The translations under genes and the position numbers were made by a program. Of a stretch of DNA of 64,000 nt, positions 1 to 8,196 are shown one piece after another. The notes under the pieces are model-generated. The model was not told the DNA's origin. It did no database searches and saw nothing but the letters and a program-made list of their open reading frames with translations. Position 1 is the stretch's first letter. Each line of letters opens with the position of its first letter. The stretch is from an uncultured Clostridia bacterium. GTDB taxonomy: Bacteria; Bacillota; Clostridia; Oscillospirales; Ruminococcaceae. The stretch is taken from assembly GCA_947625735.1 (NCBI GenBank), contig CANQPL010000003.1, positions 1 to 64,000 on the forward strand, written 5' to 3'.

Positions 1-436
1 GAAACTGTTGTTTCAGCAGGTGTTGTTGTCTCTGCCGGTGCTGTGGTCTCTGCGGGAGCAGTCGTCTCCTCCGGAGCAGTCGTCTCCTCCGGAGCTGTCG
101 TCTCTGCGGGAGCAGTCGTCTCCTCCGGAGCTGTCGTCTCCTCCGGAGCCGTTGTCTCCTCAGACGGTGTTGTCACCTCGGGAGCAGTCGTCTCCTCCGG
201 AGCCGTTGTCTCTACAGGAGCAGTCGTCTCCTCCGGAGCAGTCGTCTCCTCCGGAGCTGTCGTCTCCTCCGGAGCTGTCGTCTCTGCGGGAGCAGTCGTC
301 TCCTCCGGAGCTGTCGTCTCTACGGGAGCTGTCGTCTCCTCCGGAGCTGTCGTCTCTGCGGGAGCAGTCGTCTCCTCCGGAGCAGTCGTCTCCTCCGGAG
401 CCGTTGTCTCCTCAGACGGTGATGTCACCTCGGGGA
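1..436 (-). repeat. 18-bp tandem array encoding Thr/Pro/Glu hexapeptides
   Basis: About two dozen 18-bp units, each coding for a Glu/Ala-Glu-Thr-Thr-Ala-Pro hexapeptide on the minus strand. A variant block containing TCAGACGGTG recurs about 252 bp apart (near 146 and 398), so a higher-order unit of about 84 residues was itself duplicated. Such Thr/Pro/Glu tracts are typical linkers or wall-spanning segments of surface proteins. The array continues to the window edge. Confidence 0.9.
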
Positions 437-3400
437 GAGTTTCCTCGGGAATCTCGGGATCATCGGGATCGGTAACAAACTCTGCTCCGCATACAGTACA
501 GAATCTGCCCGTTTCATCGTAGCTGTGTTCCTCACCCTGTTCGATATCACAGCCCTCTCTTGTGCAGGAGCGATAATGGAAGCCGTCACAGCCGTCCTCC
601 CACTCACCGAACTCATGAACGGAATAACCGGTGCTTACCTCGTATCCGCATATTGTGCAGAGCAGAGGTGTTGTGCAGTCGCCGTCGTCCTCGGCAAAGC
701 TGTGGGGAACAATCTTTACGCCCACGCAGTTTCCCTTGCAGTTAAGGCAGTGATACTCATGACCCTCAGCAGTAACGGTATAACCGCCGCTGAAATTATG
801 CACGTCCTGTCCGTCAGAAATAACTATGCCGCATACTGCACAGGTAATTGGTGCTGTGCAGTCCGTTCTGTTTTCCTCAGGGATATGATCTCGGCTTAAT
901 CCCTCTGTGCAGCCCTCGTTGGTGCAGGGGATAAAATGGGTCACTCCCCAGCCGTAGGGAACGGCTTTGCTTTCGTCATAATTATGCTTTTCTTCTGCAT
1001 CTATGCCGCTGATACCGCATTCCTCGCAGTAATAGCCCTTTGTGCAGTCGCCGCTGTGTACAAGTGTATGCTCTTTTTTGCCCTCGGTAACGGTGCAGCC
1101 TTCATTTCTGCACTCATGCCAATGGCTTTCTTCATCGAATAAATACTCGATGTCAAAATCGTGGGTTCTTGCTTCAACTACCGTTTTACCGCATTCTGAG
1201 CAGATAACGGCAGTAGTGCAGTCGCCGTCGTCCTCAAAGGTATGACCCTTTGGAGGAAGTGTTTTTCTTGTTTCTTCATCAATTGTCTCGCAGACCTTAC
1301 ACTGCATATACTCCTCGCCTGCTTCGGTGCAGGTAGGCTCTGATACAACAAGGCTGTAATCATGACCCTTGGCGGGTATAGTCTCTGTTTCGGTAGTACC
1401 GCACTCCTCACAGCTTCTTGTCTGAGAGCCGTCATTTGTGCAGTCAGCTTCCTTTGTAACATTCCATTCTGTCCACTTATGCTCGCCTGTTGCGGGAATA
1501 GTTTCCCGCTTTACATCTTCGCACTTGCTGCATTTGCTTTCTCTTATGCCGTCCGTTACACAGGTAGCTTCCGAAACGATCTCCCATGCTCCGTAAATAT
1601 GATCGGGACTTCCGATAACCACATATTCACCGCAGCGATCGCATATTCCCTCGCTGTAGCTGCCGCATACTCCCTCATGTGTTGTGTAGTTTACACTGTG
1701 TCCCAGAGGAGGCTTGCGCTCTATGTTAAGCTCGGGATAGCTTTCGGGAGATCTGTAGACTAACGGAAAATCTGCTCCGCAAAGACTGCATCTGTAAACG
1801 GAAGCAACCAGCGTTCCCCATGTACAGGTAGGCTCTATTTCACGATATTCTACAAACTCCGCAGCCACATGATCGTGTCCGTCACCCGGAGTATTCGCAT
1901 ACGCAGGAACGACCTCATTGCCCTCATCATCGAATATGGGCAGATCGGGTTCATCGGGAATGATCTCAGAATCGGGATCGGTAATAAATTCTGCGCCGCA
2001 GATACCGCAGCTGTTTGTATCCTCATCATAAAGATGAAGCTCGCTCTGTTCAGCGGTGCAGCCCTCTCTTGTGCAGAAACGGTAATGCATACCGTCACAG
2101 CCATCCTCCCATGATGTAAACTCATGACCCGCAAAGCCCTCTGTCTGAACATATCCGCAGACAGTGCATTTAACGGGAGTGGTGCAGTCGCTGTCGTCCT
2201 CGGCAAAGCTGTGGGGTTCTACCTTTACGCCCACACAATTGCCCTTGCGGTTAAGGCAGTGATACTCATGACCCTCAGCGGTAACTGTATAACCGCCGCT
2301 GAAATTATGCACGTCCTGTCCGTCAGAAATAATCATGCCGCATACTGCGCAGGGAATCGGTGCTGTGCAGTCAGTTCTGTTTTCATCGGGGATATGATCC
2401 TCACTTTTTCCCTGTGTGCAGCCCTCGTTGGTGCAGGGGATAAAATGAGTTACGCCCCAGCCGTAGGGAACGGCTTTGCTTTCGTCATAATTATGCTTTT
2501 CTTCTGCGTTTATGCCGCTGATACCGCACACCTCGCAGTAATAGCCCTTTGTGCAGTCTCCGCTGTGTACAAGTGTATGCTCATTTTCGTCCTTGATAAC
2601 GGTGCAGCCCTCATTTTTGCACGCATACCAATGGTTTGTATCGTCATAGCACGCCACGGTGTCAAAATCATGCTCCTTTGCTTCGATGAGAGTTTCTTTG
2701 CATTCTGAGCATTTAAGAGCAGTAGTGCAGTCGCCGTCGTCCTCAAAGGTATGACCCTTTGGAGGAAGTGTTTTTCTTGTAGATTCATCAATTGTCATGC
2801 AGACCGTACACTGCATATACTCCTCGCCTGCTTCGGTGCAGGTAGGTGCTTTGGATACAACGAGGGTATAGGAATGTCCCTTTGCAGGTATAGTTTCTGT
2901 TTCGACAGTACCGCACTCCTCGCAGCGTCTTGTCTGAGAGCCGTCATTTGTGCAGTCGGCTGCTTTTGTAATGTCCCGGTCTGTCCATTTGTGTACGCCT
3001 GTTGCGGGAATGACCTCTGTCTTTTCCTCGCCGCAGACATCGCAGACTGACTTTCTTGAACCCGTTTCGGTGCAGGTAGCAGCCTTTTCGGTTACCCATT
3101 CTCCCCAGCTATGGGTTGCAGAGCCTTCAATGACAACATTTCCGCAGCGTTTGCAGACGCCCTCACTGTATGTACCGCATTCGCCCGTATGCTCTTTCCG
3201 GTTTTCCACATCATGGCCAAGTGCTTTCTGATGCTTTGCGGGATCGTCACCTCTCATGATAAGGGGGAACTTTTCTCCGCACAGATCACACAGATACATA
3301 TAGCCGTTGTAGGAACCTCTTGTACAGGTAGGCTCCAGCCATTCTATTCCGCAAAAATTTCTGCCGGAGCTGATGTGCATATGTCCGTCATCGGGCTTAT

Positions 3401-3542
3401 TGGGATAATTGCTTTCCTCAGCCGATAAGGACACATTCTCCCCTGAAGCTGCGGGTGAATCGGCATAAACAGCGGGAACACCGCTCAGTGCCAATTGCAT
3501 ACTGATGACCATACTCAGCAGCTTTTTTTCTTTTTTTCGCAT
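1..3542 (-). CDS. Large secreted Cys-rich duplicated protein with TPE-repeat tail (3' end outside window)
   Basis: The reading frame opens at ATG 3542 behind a GGAGG site and stays open to the window edge (about 1180 codons). Residues 1-27 look like a signal peptide cut after VYA. Residues ~52-1030 are two copies of a ~503-residue unit; each holds ten CxxC pairs set in modules of the form Cys-x-x-x-Gly ... CxxCG ... Gly-His. Identical DNA stretches recur 1509 bp apart, so the duplication is recent. From residue ~1038 the chain becomes a Thr/Pro/Glu array (APEETT, APAETT, APEPLSP-type variants are other-frame readings). Similar CxxCG modules occur in exported proteins of gut Firmicutes; metal binding or disulfide scaffolding is possible but unproven. 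The C-terminus (anchor or enzyme domain) lies outside the window, so no function is assigned. Confidence 0.85.
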   Translation of the reverse strand, partial: MRKKEKKLLSMVISMQLALSGVPAVYADSPAASGENVSLSAEESNYPNKPDDGHMHISSGRNFCGIEWLEPTCTRGSYNGYMYLCDLCGEKFPLIMRGDDPAKHQKALGHDVENRKEHTGECGTYSEGVCKRCGNVVIEGSATHSWGEWVTEKAATCTETGSRKSVCDVCGEEKTEVIPATGVHKWTDRDITKAADCTNDGSQTRRCEECGTVETETIPAKGHSYTLVVSKAPTCTEAGEEYMQCTVCMTIDESTRKTLPPKGHTFEDDGDCTTALKCSECKETLIEAKEHDFDTVACYDDTNHWYACKNEGCTVIKDENEHTLVHSGDCTKGYYCEVCGISGINAEEKHNYDESKAVPYGWGVTHFIPCTNEGCTQGKSEDHIPDENRTDCTAPIPCAVCGMIISDGQDVHNFSGGYTVTAEGHEYHCLNRKGNCVGVKVEPHSFAEDDSDCTTPVKCTVCGYVQTEGFAGHEFTSWEDGCDGMHYRFCTREGCTAEQSELHLYDEDTNSCGICGAEFITDPDSEIIPDEPDLPIFDDEGNEVVPAYANTPGDGHDHVAAEFVEYREIEPTCTWGTLVASVYRCSLCGADFPLVYRSPESYPELNIERKPPLGHSVNYTTHEGVCGSYSEGICDRCGEYVVIGSPDHIYGAWEIVSEATCVTDGIRESKCSKCEDVKRETIPATGEHKWTEWNVTKEADCTNDGSQTRSCEECGTTETETIPAKGHDYSLVVSEPTCTEAGEEYMQCKVCETIDEETRKTLPPKGHTFEDDGDCTTAVICSECGKTVVEARTHDFDIEYLFDEESHWHECRNEGCTVTEGKKEHTLVHSGDCTKGYYCEECGISGIDAEEKHNYDESKAVPYGWGVTHFIPCTNEGCTEGLSRDHIPEENRTDCTAPITCAVCGIVISDGQDVHNFSGGYTVTAEGHEYHCLNCKGNCVGVKIVPHSFAEDDGDCTTPLLCTICGYEVSTGYSVHEFGEWEDGCDGFHYRSCTREGCDIEQGEEHSYDETGRFCTVCGAEFVTDPDDPEIPEETLPEVTSPSEETTAPEETTAPEETTAPAETTAPEETTAPVETTAPEETTAPAETTAPEETTAPEETTAPEETTAPVETTAPEETTAPEVTTPSEETTAPEETTAPEETTAPAETTAPEETTAPEETTAPAETTAPAETTTPAETTV

Positions 3543-3782
3543 AAGTCAGACCTCCGATCTTATTTGATTTTCGGGGAAACGCTCTCATGAGCCTTTACAT
3601 CTGACCCCAAAGAAATACCGTTTGCCTGCGCAAAGGCATTTCCATATGTAAAAATGCCCATACTTCCCCTATTATCAGTATATCACAAATTACGCTTAAA
3701 GTCAATTACTACAATAAATTTTACCGATTACTAACATCGGGCAAAAGCTTTATACATATACTTATCATTTTTTTCAATTCTC

Positions 3783-3811
3783 TTGACAGCACGGCATAAA
3801 AGTGATATAAT
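3783..3811 (+). promoter_or_regulatory. Consensus sigma-A promoter with no full-length gene behind it
   Basis: TTGACA at 3783-3788 and TATAAT at 3806-3811 with a 17-bp spacer. It points rightward into the 3' end of the convergent GH5 gene. The only reading frame it serves is the 14-codon one starting at 3873. The remainder of 3543-3872 is AT-rich with no gene seen. Confidence 0.7.
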
Positions 3812-3872
3812 TTTCCAAAAGAAGAACAGACACCCGACTTTTCACAGCCGAATGCCTGTTATAAGGAGAAAT

Positions 3873-3917
3873 ATGAAAACCTACAATTTTAGGGAAAACG
3901 TCACAGATTTTTTATAA
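3873..3917 (+). other. 14-codon ORF behind a strong RBS (gene remnant or leader peptide)
   Basis: AAGGAG is followed at normal distance by ATG 3873 and a short frame reading MKTYNFRENVTDFL, ending in TAA 3915-3917. The last codons overlap the 3' end of the convergent GH5 gene. Promoter, Shine-Dalgarno and start look intact, as if the rest of a gene was lost at a rearrangement joint, or as if a short peptide or antisense RNA is made. No homology can be judged from 14 residues. Confidence 0.35.
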
Positions 3918-4851
3918 GCTCACCGATAACGCCTTTCAGCCCTTCATCTGAAAGTCCGAAATCCATTGCCTTGTAGCTCCATGCGGCTCTGCCCATGTCA
4001 AGCTCCTCGAATGCCTCATGTATAGCCCTGTACCACTCCACCGTATCTTCGGGGGCTGCACGGTCTATAACGCCGTATTCGCCGCAGTAAAGCACTGTAC
4101 CGTTCTTTGCTGCCGTTTCCGCAGCCTCCTTAAAGCGTCCGAGAAAATATTCACGGTCCACACCGCTTTCCTTGAAGCTCATGCGAAAATCCACAGGCAT
4201 ATCCTTTACCCATGGTGCGCCCTGATGAGTAAACTTTAAAGGATCGTAGCAGTGACAGTTGTATACTACCTTATCATCATAAGGAGGGTCAAGATCCTTT
4301 ACCGCATCGGGACTGTTCTGCCAGTAGCTGCCCACAAGTATTACCGTATCGGGGGCATATTTTCTGATGCGTCCTATACATTCCCTTACTATGCCGTTCC
4401 AGATGCCGCTGACCGACTGCTCTGTTACCTCGTTTAAAAGCTCAAAGCACATCATGCCGCTGTATCCTGCGCAGTGTTCTGCTATCCGCTCCCAGAGCCT
4501 AAAGTACCTTTCCTGTAGGAGAGGGCTTTCAAAAAAGCCCTTTTCGCTCTCTCCCTCATCAAAGGAATAGCCTGCGGTCTTATGAAGATCGAGTATCATA
4601 TTAAGTCCCGCCGCTCTGCACCACTCTGCCGCCCTGTCGATATAGGCAAAACCCTCGTTTACAGGCTCACCGTTTTCAGTTTCAAGCAGTTCATAGTCTA
4701 TTGGCAGACGGACATGATCCGCTCCCCATGACGCTATTTTTTCAATATCGGACTTTGCTATAAAGTCCTCGTAATGCTCGGTGGTGTGTTCGCACTGGCT
4801 GAACCAGCCGCCGAGGTTCACGCCCTTTTTGTAGCCTTTAAATTCTTTCAT
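3901..4851 (-). CDS. Cytoplasmic GH5 family glycoside hydrolase
   Basis: 316 residues with no signal peptide or lipobox, so the enzyme should act inside the cell. The GH5 barrel signatures are clear: GVNLGGWF near residue 10, HVRLP (46-50), DLHKTAGYSF (88-97), LLNE with the likely acid/base Glu141, an HCYDP motif (200-204), and YCGEYGV with the likely nucleophile Glu258. GH5 enzymes cleave beta-linked glucans or mannans by a retaining mechanism; the exact substrate cannot be read from sequence. The start lies 12 bp after the sugar-binding lipoprotein gene, indicating co-transcription, so it may hydrolyse imported beta-oligosaccharides. It is the only GH5 of the five here lacking an export signal. 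Confidence 0.85.
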   Translation of the reverse strand: MKEFKGYKKGVNLGGWFSQCEHTTEHYEDFIAKSDIEKIASWGADHVRLPIDYELLETENGEPVNEGFAYIDRAAEWCRAAGLNMILDLHKTAGYSFDEGESEKGFFESPLLQERYFRLWERIAEHCAGYSGMMCFELLNEVTEQSVSGIWNGIVRECIGRIRKYAPDTVILVGSYWQNSPDAVKDLDPPYDDKVVYNCHCYDPLKFTHQGAPWVKDMPVDFRMSFKESGVDREYFLGRFKEAAETAAKNGTVLYCGEYGVIDRAAPEDTVEWYRAIHEAFEELDMGRAAWSYKAMDFGLSDEGLKGVIGELIKNL

Positions 4852-4863
4852 AATGCATTAACC

Positions 4864-6294
4864 TCAGAAATTTGCTTCTATCTGACCGTTTATCTCATCA
4901 AGGTAGCTCTGAACTGCTGCATTGACTTCGTCTCTTGTAGTGGACCAGTCTGTGCCGTGATAGCTTGCGGCTTTGAGGGGTTCGAGAAGCAGTGCGTTGA
5001 TGTCGGAAGATGCGCCGGGGAAGTAGTCGATAACAGGATTCTGATTAAGAAGATCGGTGGTTATACCCCACATCTCCATCATATCATCGTCCCAGTGATA
5101 GTCCTCACGGTACTGCTTTTCCTGAATTTCAAGAGCCTTTTCGTCCTTGCCCGCCATAAGACGGCAGTTGATGAATGCTGCTGCGCCCTCGGGATTAGGT
5201 GCGCCCTTGCAGAGAGTGTATGCATCTATACCCGTTGAGATAGGCAGATAATACTCATCAGCGGAAGGATCCTTCGGCAGGGGAACAAACATTATCTCTC
5301 CCTCCTTGCCGAATGCGGAAAGATCGGGTTCGTAAAGCTGCCATACGCCTACAGGGTAGAAAAGCGTCTTGCCCTCGCCGATGCGCTGAGGCTGTTCTTT
5401 CCAGCCGAACTGATCTCTGGGGAGGTTAAGTCCCTGCTTGTTGATGTCGAGCATAAAGCTCTGAACGCGCTCCATTTCGCCTGACATAAGGTTGGAAACG
5501 ACTTTGCCGTTTTCCATGCCCACTGCGGGCTTGCCTGTGGTAAGAATGATATTTGTCTCGAACCACCAGCCGTCAAGAGCATATTTATCCTCATCGGGAT
5601 CGGTAAATTCCATACACATTTCCTTAAAGGTATCCCAGTTCCAGTTTCCTTCCTTTACAAGCTCAGCAGGATCCTTTAATCCGTTTTCCTCCACCACTCT
5701 CTTGTTGTATATGCAAAGGCAGGTAGTGTTTGCCGATGTTACCGCTACGTAGTGCTTTCCTGCAAGTGTCATCTCGTCTGACAGCTTCTTTGAACCGGGC
5801 GTCCACAGATCGCTGTCAAAATCAAGATAATCGTCAAAGGGATCGAACATTCCCGAAATTACCTTGCCGGGGAAGCAGTCGATCTCGCCTGCGGGGAAAA
5901 GGTCGGGAGATGTGCCGCCCAGCACCTGTGTTGACAGATCGGAAAATCTCGTTTCATATGTAGTGGGGATATACTCGATCTTGCCGCCGTAATTTGTCTC
6001 GAAAAGCTCCAGATCAACGCCCTTGGGCTTGCCGTCTGCGGGATTGAGATCCCAGAATGAAAGCCACTTTACAGTGCCGTTTTCCAGCTTCTGAACATCA
6101 TCGCCCATGTTGATTTCGCTTACTGCCGCAGCGTCCTCCTCGTCAAGCTCTCTCGGGGGCGTGGTTTCTGTAGCAGAGGTAGTTGTTTCGGGAGTGTCGT
6201 TTGATGAGGATCCGTCAGGACCCGAGCAGGCGGCAGCTGATGCCATAAGTGAAAGTGCCGAAATAAGCGCAAGTGCTCTTTTTGTGTTTTTCAT
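4864..6294 (-). CDS. Extracellular solute-binding lipoprotein, sugar ABC transporter type
   Basis: 476 residues from ATG 6294, chosen over an upstream in-frame start because AAAGGAG precedes it. The N-terminus is a lipoprotein signal ending MASAAAC (Cys23), followed by a Ser/Thr/Glu-rich linker. The remainder matches family-1 sugar-binding proteins: a KWLSFWDLNP strand, an early SPDLFP motif, WNWDTF and a late NCRLMAGKDEKA segment. It would bind an oligosaccharide outside the membrane. No permease or ATPase gene follows; instead a GH5 gene lies 12 bp downstream and an AraC gene diverges upstream. The transporter core must be encoded elsewhere. Confidence 0.8.
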   Translation of the reverse strand: MKNTKRALALISALSLMASAAACSGPDGSSSNDTPETTTSATETTPPRELDEEDAAAVSEINMGDDVQKLENGTVKWLSFWDLNPADGKPKGVDLELFETNYGGKIEYIPTTYETRFSDLSTQVLGGTSPDLFPAGEIDCFPGKVISGMFDPFDDYLDFDSDLWTPGSKKLSDEMTLAGKHYVAVTSANTTCLCIYNKRVVEENGLKDPAELVKEGNWNWDTFKEMCMEFTDPDEDKYALDGWWFETNIILTTGKPAVGMENGKVVSNLMSGEMERVQSFMLDINKQGLNLPRDQFGWKEQPQRIGEGKTLFYPVGVWQLYEPDLSAFGKEGEIMFVPLPKDPSADEYYLPISTGIDAYTLCKGAPNPEGAAAFINCRLMAGKDEKALEIQEKQYREDYHWDDDMMEMWGITTDLLNQNPVIDYFPGASSDINALLLEPLKAASYHGTDWSTTRDEVNAAVQSYLDEINGQIEANF

Positions 6295-6454
6295 ATAACT
6301 CACTTCTCCTTTTTCTGAGAACGCCCTTTCCGTGAGGGTGTCTCTGTGTTTCGTTTTACTGTGATTTAATAATACCATGCATCAACAATAAAAAATATCA
6401 TATTTATGCTTTTTTTATCAGATATTTGATATAATTATAAGGAGTTTGATAAAT

Positions 6455-7195
6455 ATGGCTGATTCGGAAAAAAATCTTTATCACAAAGAATTTCTGAACA
6501 GAGAATATTCCCGCAAGCACTCCCCATTTGAGCGTGAATTTGAGTTTTACGACTATGTCAAAAAGGGCGACACGGAAAACGTACTCAGGATAATGACACC
6601 TCTCGGAGGTGAGGGTGCGGGAATGCTGTCTGAGGATCCGCTTAAAAATCTTATCTATCATTTTATCATCACAATTGCCATGATGACGCGCTTCTGTGTG
6701 GAGGGCGGAATGGAAATGGAAACAGCTTACACACTCAGCGATCTGTATATAATGCGTGCCGACAAATGCACATCTCCCGAGGAGATACACCGTCTGCACC
6801 GTGATGCGGTTACTGATTACACTATCAGAATGAAGCGCTTTTACAGGGAAAACATCTACTCAAAGCCCGTACTCACCGCAATGGATTATATTTACGATCA
6901 TCTTCACGCAAAAATGACCGAAGAGGATATAGCGGCAAGCGCAGATATTTCCGTTTCCTATCTGTCAAGGCTTTTTCACCGGGAGGTGGGTGTCACCATT
7001 TCCGAATATATAATGGTAAAGCGGGTGGAGGCGGCGGAAAATATGCTCAAATACTCCGATCTTCCCGCCGTTGATATAGGAAACTATCTTGCATTTTCCT
7101 CCCACAGTCATTTTATAAGCTGTTTTAAAAAATATACGGGCATGACCCCGGGAGAGTTCCGCAAAAAATACTTCCGCTCCAACTGGGTGGGGTGA
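6455..7195 (+). CDS. AraC family transcriptional regulator
   Basis: 246 residues from ATG 6455, placed behind AAGGAG at 6439-6444; an in-frame TTG at 6446 is too close to that site. The C-terminal ~100 residues form the double helix-turn-helix of AraC proteins (EEDIAASADISVSYLSRLF, then DIGNYLAFSSHSHFISCFKKYTGMTP). The N-terminal part is helical and is not a recognisable cupin. It diverges from the sugar-binding protein and GH5 genes, so it probably controls that pair in response to a sugar signal. Its stop codon TGA (7193-7195) lies inside the hairpin of the first family-1 repeat. Confidence 0.85.
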   Translation: MADSEKNLYHKEFLNREYSRKHSPFEREFEFYDYVKKGDTENVLRIMTPLGGEGAGMLSEDPLKNLIYHFIITIAMMTRFCVEGGMEMETAYTLSDLYIMRADKCTSPEEIHRLHRDAVTDYTIRMKRFYRENIYSKPVLTAMDYIYDHLHAKMTEEDIAASADISVSYLSRLFHREVGVTISEYIMVKRVEAAENMLKYSDLPAVDIGNYLAFSSHSHFISCFKKYTGMTPGEFRKKYFRSNWVG

Positions 7196-7590
7196 CCCCA
7201 CTTGCAGGTCGTTGGTATGTTTAGCATAAACATTTTATACAGTAACTCGGTAACCCTCATTTGTTCAAATATTATACTCGGCGGCGGTCAGTGACCGCTT
7301 CCGGGTCGGCGGGGTGACCCCGCAGGCAAGTCGTTGGTATGTTTAGCATGAACACTTCAATAGTAACCCGGTAACCCTCATTTGTTCAAATATTATATTC
7401 GGCGGCGGGGTGACCCCGCAGGCAGGTCGTTGGTATGTTTAACATAAACATTTTATACGGTAACTCGGTAACCCTCACCTGTTCAAATATTAAATTCGGC
7501 GGTGGGGTGACCCCGCAGGCAGGTCGTTGGTATGTTTAGCGTGAACACTTCAATAGTAACCCGGTAACTCTCACCTGTTCAAATATTTAA
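7188..7590 (+). repeat. Family-1 repeat: four tandem copies of a ~97-121 bp hairpin unit
   Basis: Each copy begins with a palindrome (TGGGGTGACCCCA at 7188-7200, GCGGGGTGACCCCGC at 7309-7323 and 7405-7419, and TGGGGTGACCCCG near 7502). Then come GCAGGTCGTTGGTATGTTTA, TAGTAACCCGGTAAC and TTTGTTCAAATATT. Copies are 121, 96 and 97 bp apart. The first interval carries extra sequence with its own GGTCAGTGACC palindrome. No reading frame is preserved. The block occupies the whole interval between the AraC gene and the terminator of the next operon. Confidence 0.9.
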
Positions 7591-7596
7591 TCCGAT

Positions 7597-7620
7597 AAAA
7601 AAATCCGTCCCGCAGGACGG
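7597..7620 (-). terminator. Rho-independent terminator of the sigma/anti-sigma operon
   Basis: The stem CCGTCC/GGACGG (7605-7620) is followed on the minus strand by a run of seven T. It lies 26 bp after the stop of the last gene of the minus-strand operon. Confidence 0.85.
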
Positions 7621-7645
7621 AACGAAACAAAACAACATCTGATTT

Positions 7646-8170
7646 TTATTGACCTGATAAACCGCTCTCTCCGTCCGCTGTGACCTGTGAACGGGAGCGT
7701 TTTTTCAGAGGCAGGAAATAAACCAACATCATAAATAAGGGCTGCTGCCATGACAAGAGGAGAATATATCCCGTCATACGGATATCCGTAAGCACTATCG
7801 CAGCTGCAAAGGCAAGCAGGGACGAAAGGGCGATAAGTATTCCCGGGAATTTCACCTCAGAGCTTAAAACAGCAGCCTTTTTTCTTATTGTGAGCCGCAG
7901 CAGGAGGGATAAAATGACTATGAACAGTGTCTCTGTAATTATATATGACCCCAAAGTTAAAATAATTATAAATCCGTTTGTACCCGCTGCCGCAAGCTCT
8001 GCAAGGGGCGTAAAGTCCGTGCCGTCAACTATTATTTTCCCCTCCGTCTCTTCTATCGGATAACCCCCGCACATAAGTCCGTACAGCTCATAACTGTATC
8101 CCACGGAAAAATAACAGCAAGCCGCCGTAATTACAGCAAGCATTACACGTCCTGATATGCTTTTTTTCAT
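7646..8170 (-). CDS. Hypothetical membrane protein, sigma/anti-sigma operon
   Basis: 174 residues with about four hydrophobic segments (roughly 8-32, 60-90, 108-128 and 132-152) and a charged C-terminus. I do not recognise a family. It lies 26 bp behind the anti-sigma-like gene and ends just before a strong terminator, so it is the third gene of that operon. It may help sense or transmit an envelope signal, but this is only context. The start has a weak GGGG-type binding site, which may mean translation coupled to the gene before. Confidence 0.6.
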   Translation of the reverse strand: MKKSISGRVMLAVITAACCYFSVGYSYELYGLMCGGYPIEETEGKIIVDGTDFTPLAELAAAGTNGFIIILTLGSYIITETLFIVILSLLLRLTIRKKAAVLSSEVKFPGILIALSSLLAFAAAIVLTDIRMTGYILLLSWQQPLFMMLVYFLPLKKRSRSQVTADGESGLSGQ

Positions 8171-8196
8171 AAATTACCACGCCCCGATATGCAGGC

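Noticed and set aside
1-436. CRISPR-like array
   Set aside because: Units are 18 bp with no unique spacers, in coding frame.
8-522. Two plus-strand open frames (155 and 159 codons) rich in SSPPE or GAVVSS repeats
   Set aside because: They are other-frame readings of the 18-bp Thr/Pro/Glu array of the minus-strand gene, which has signal peptide, ribosome site and a continuous frame.
6407-6435. Promoter of the AraC gene with -10 at 6430-6435
   Set aside because: The implied transcript start would fall inside the ribosome binding site, and the -35 is poor.
7188-7590. CRISPR array or tandem riboswitches in the family-1 block
   Set aside because: The whole 97-bp unit repeats without unique spacers, and it matches no riboswitch pattern that I know.
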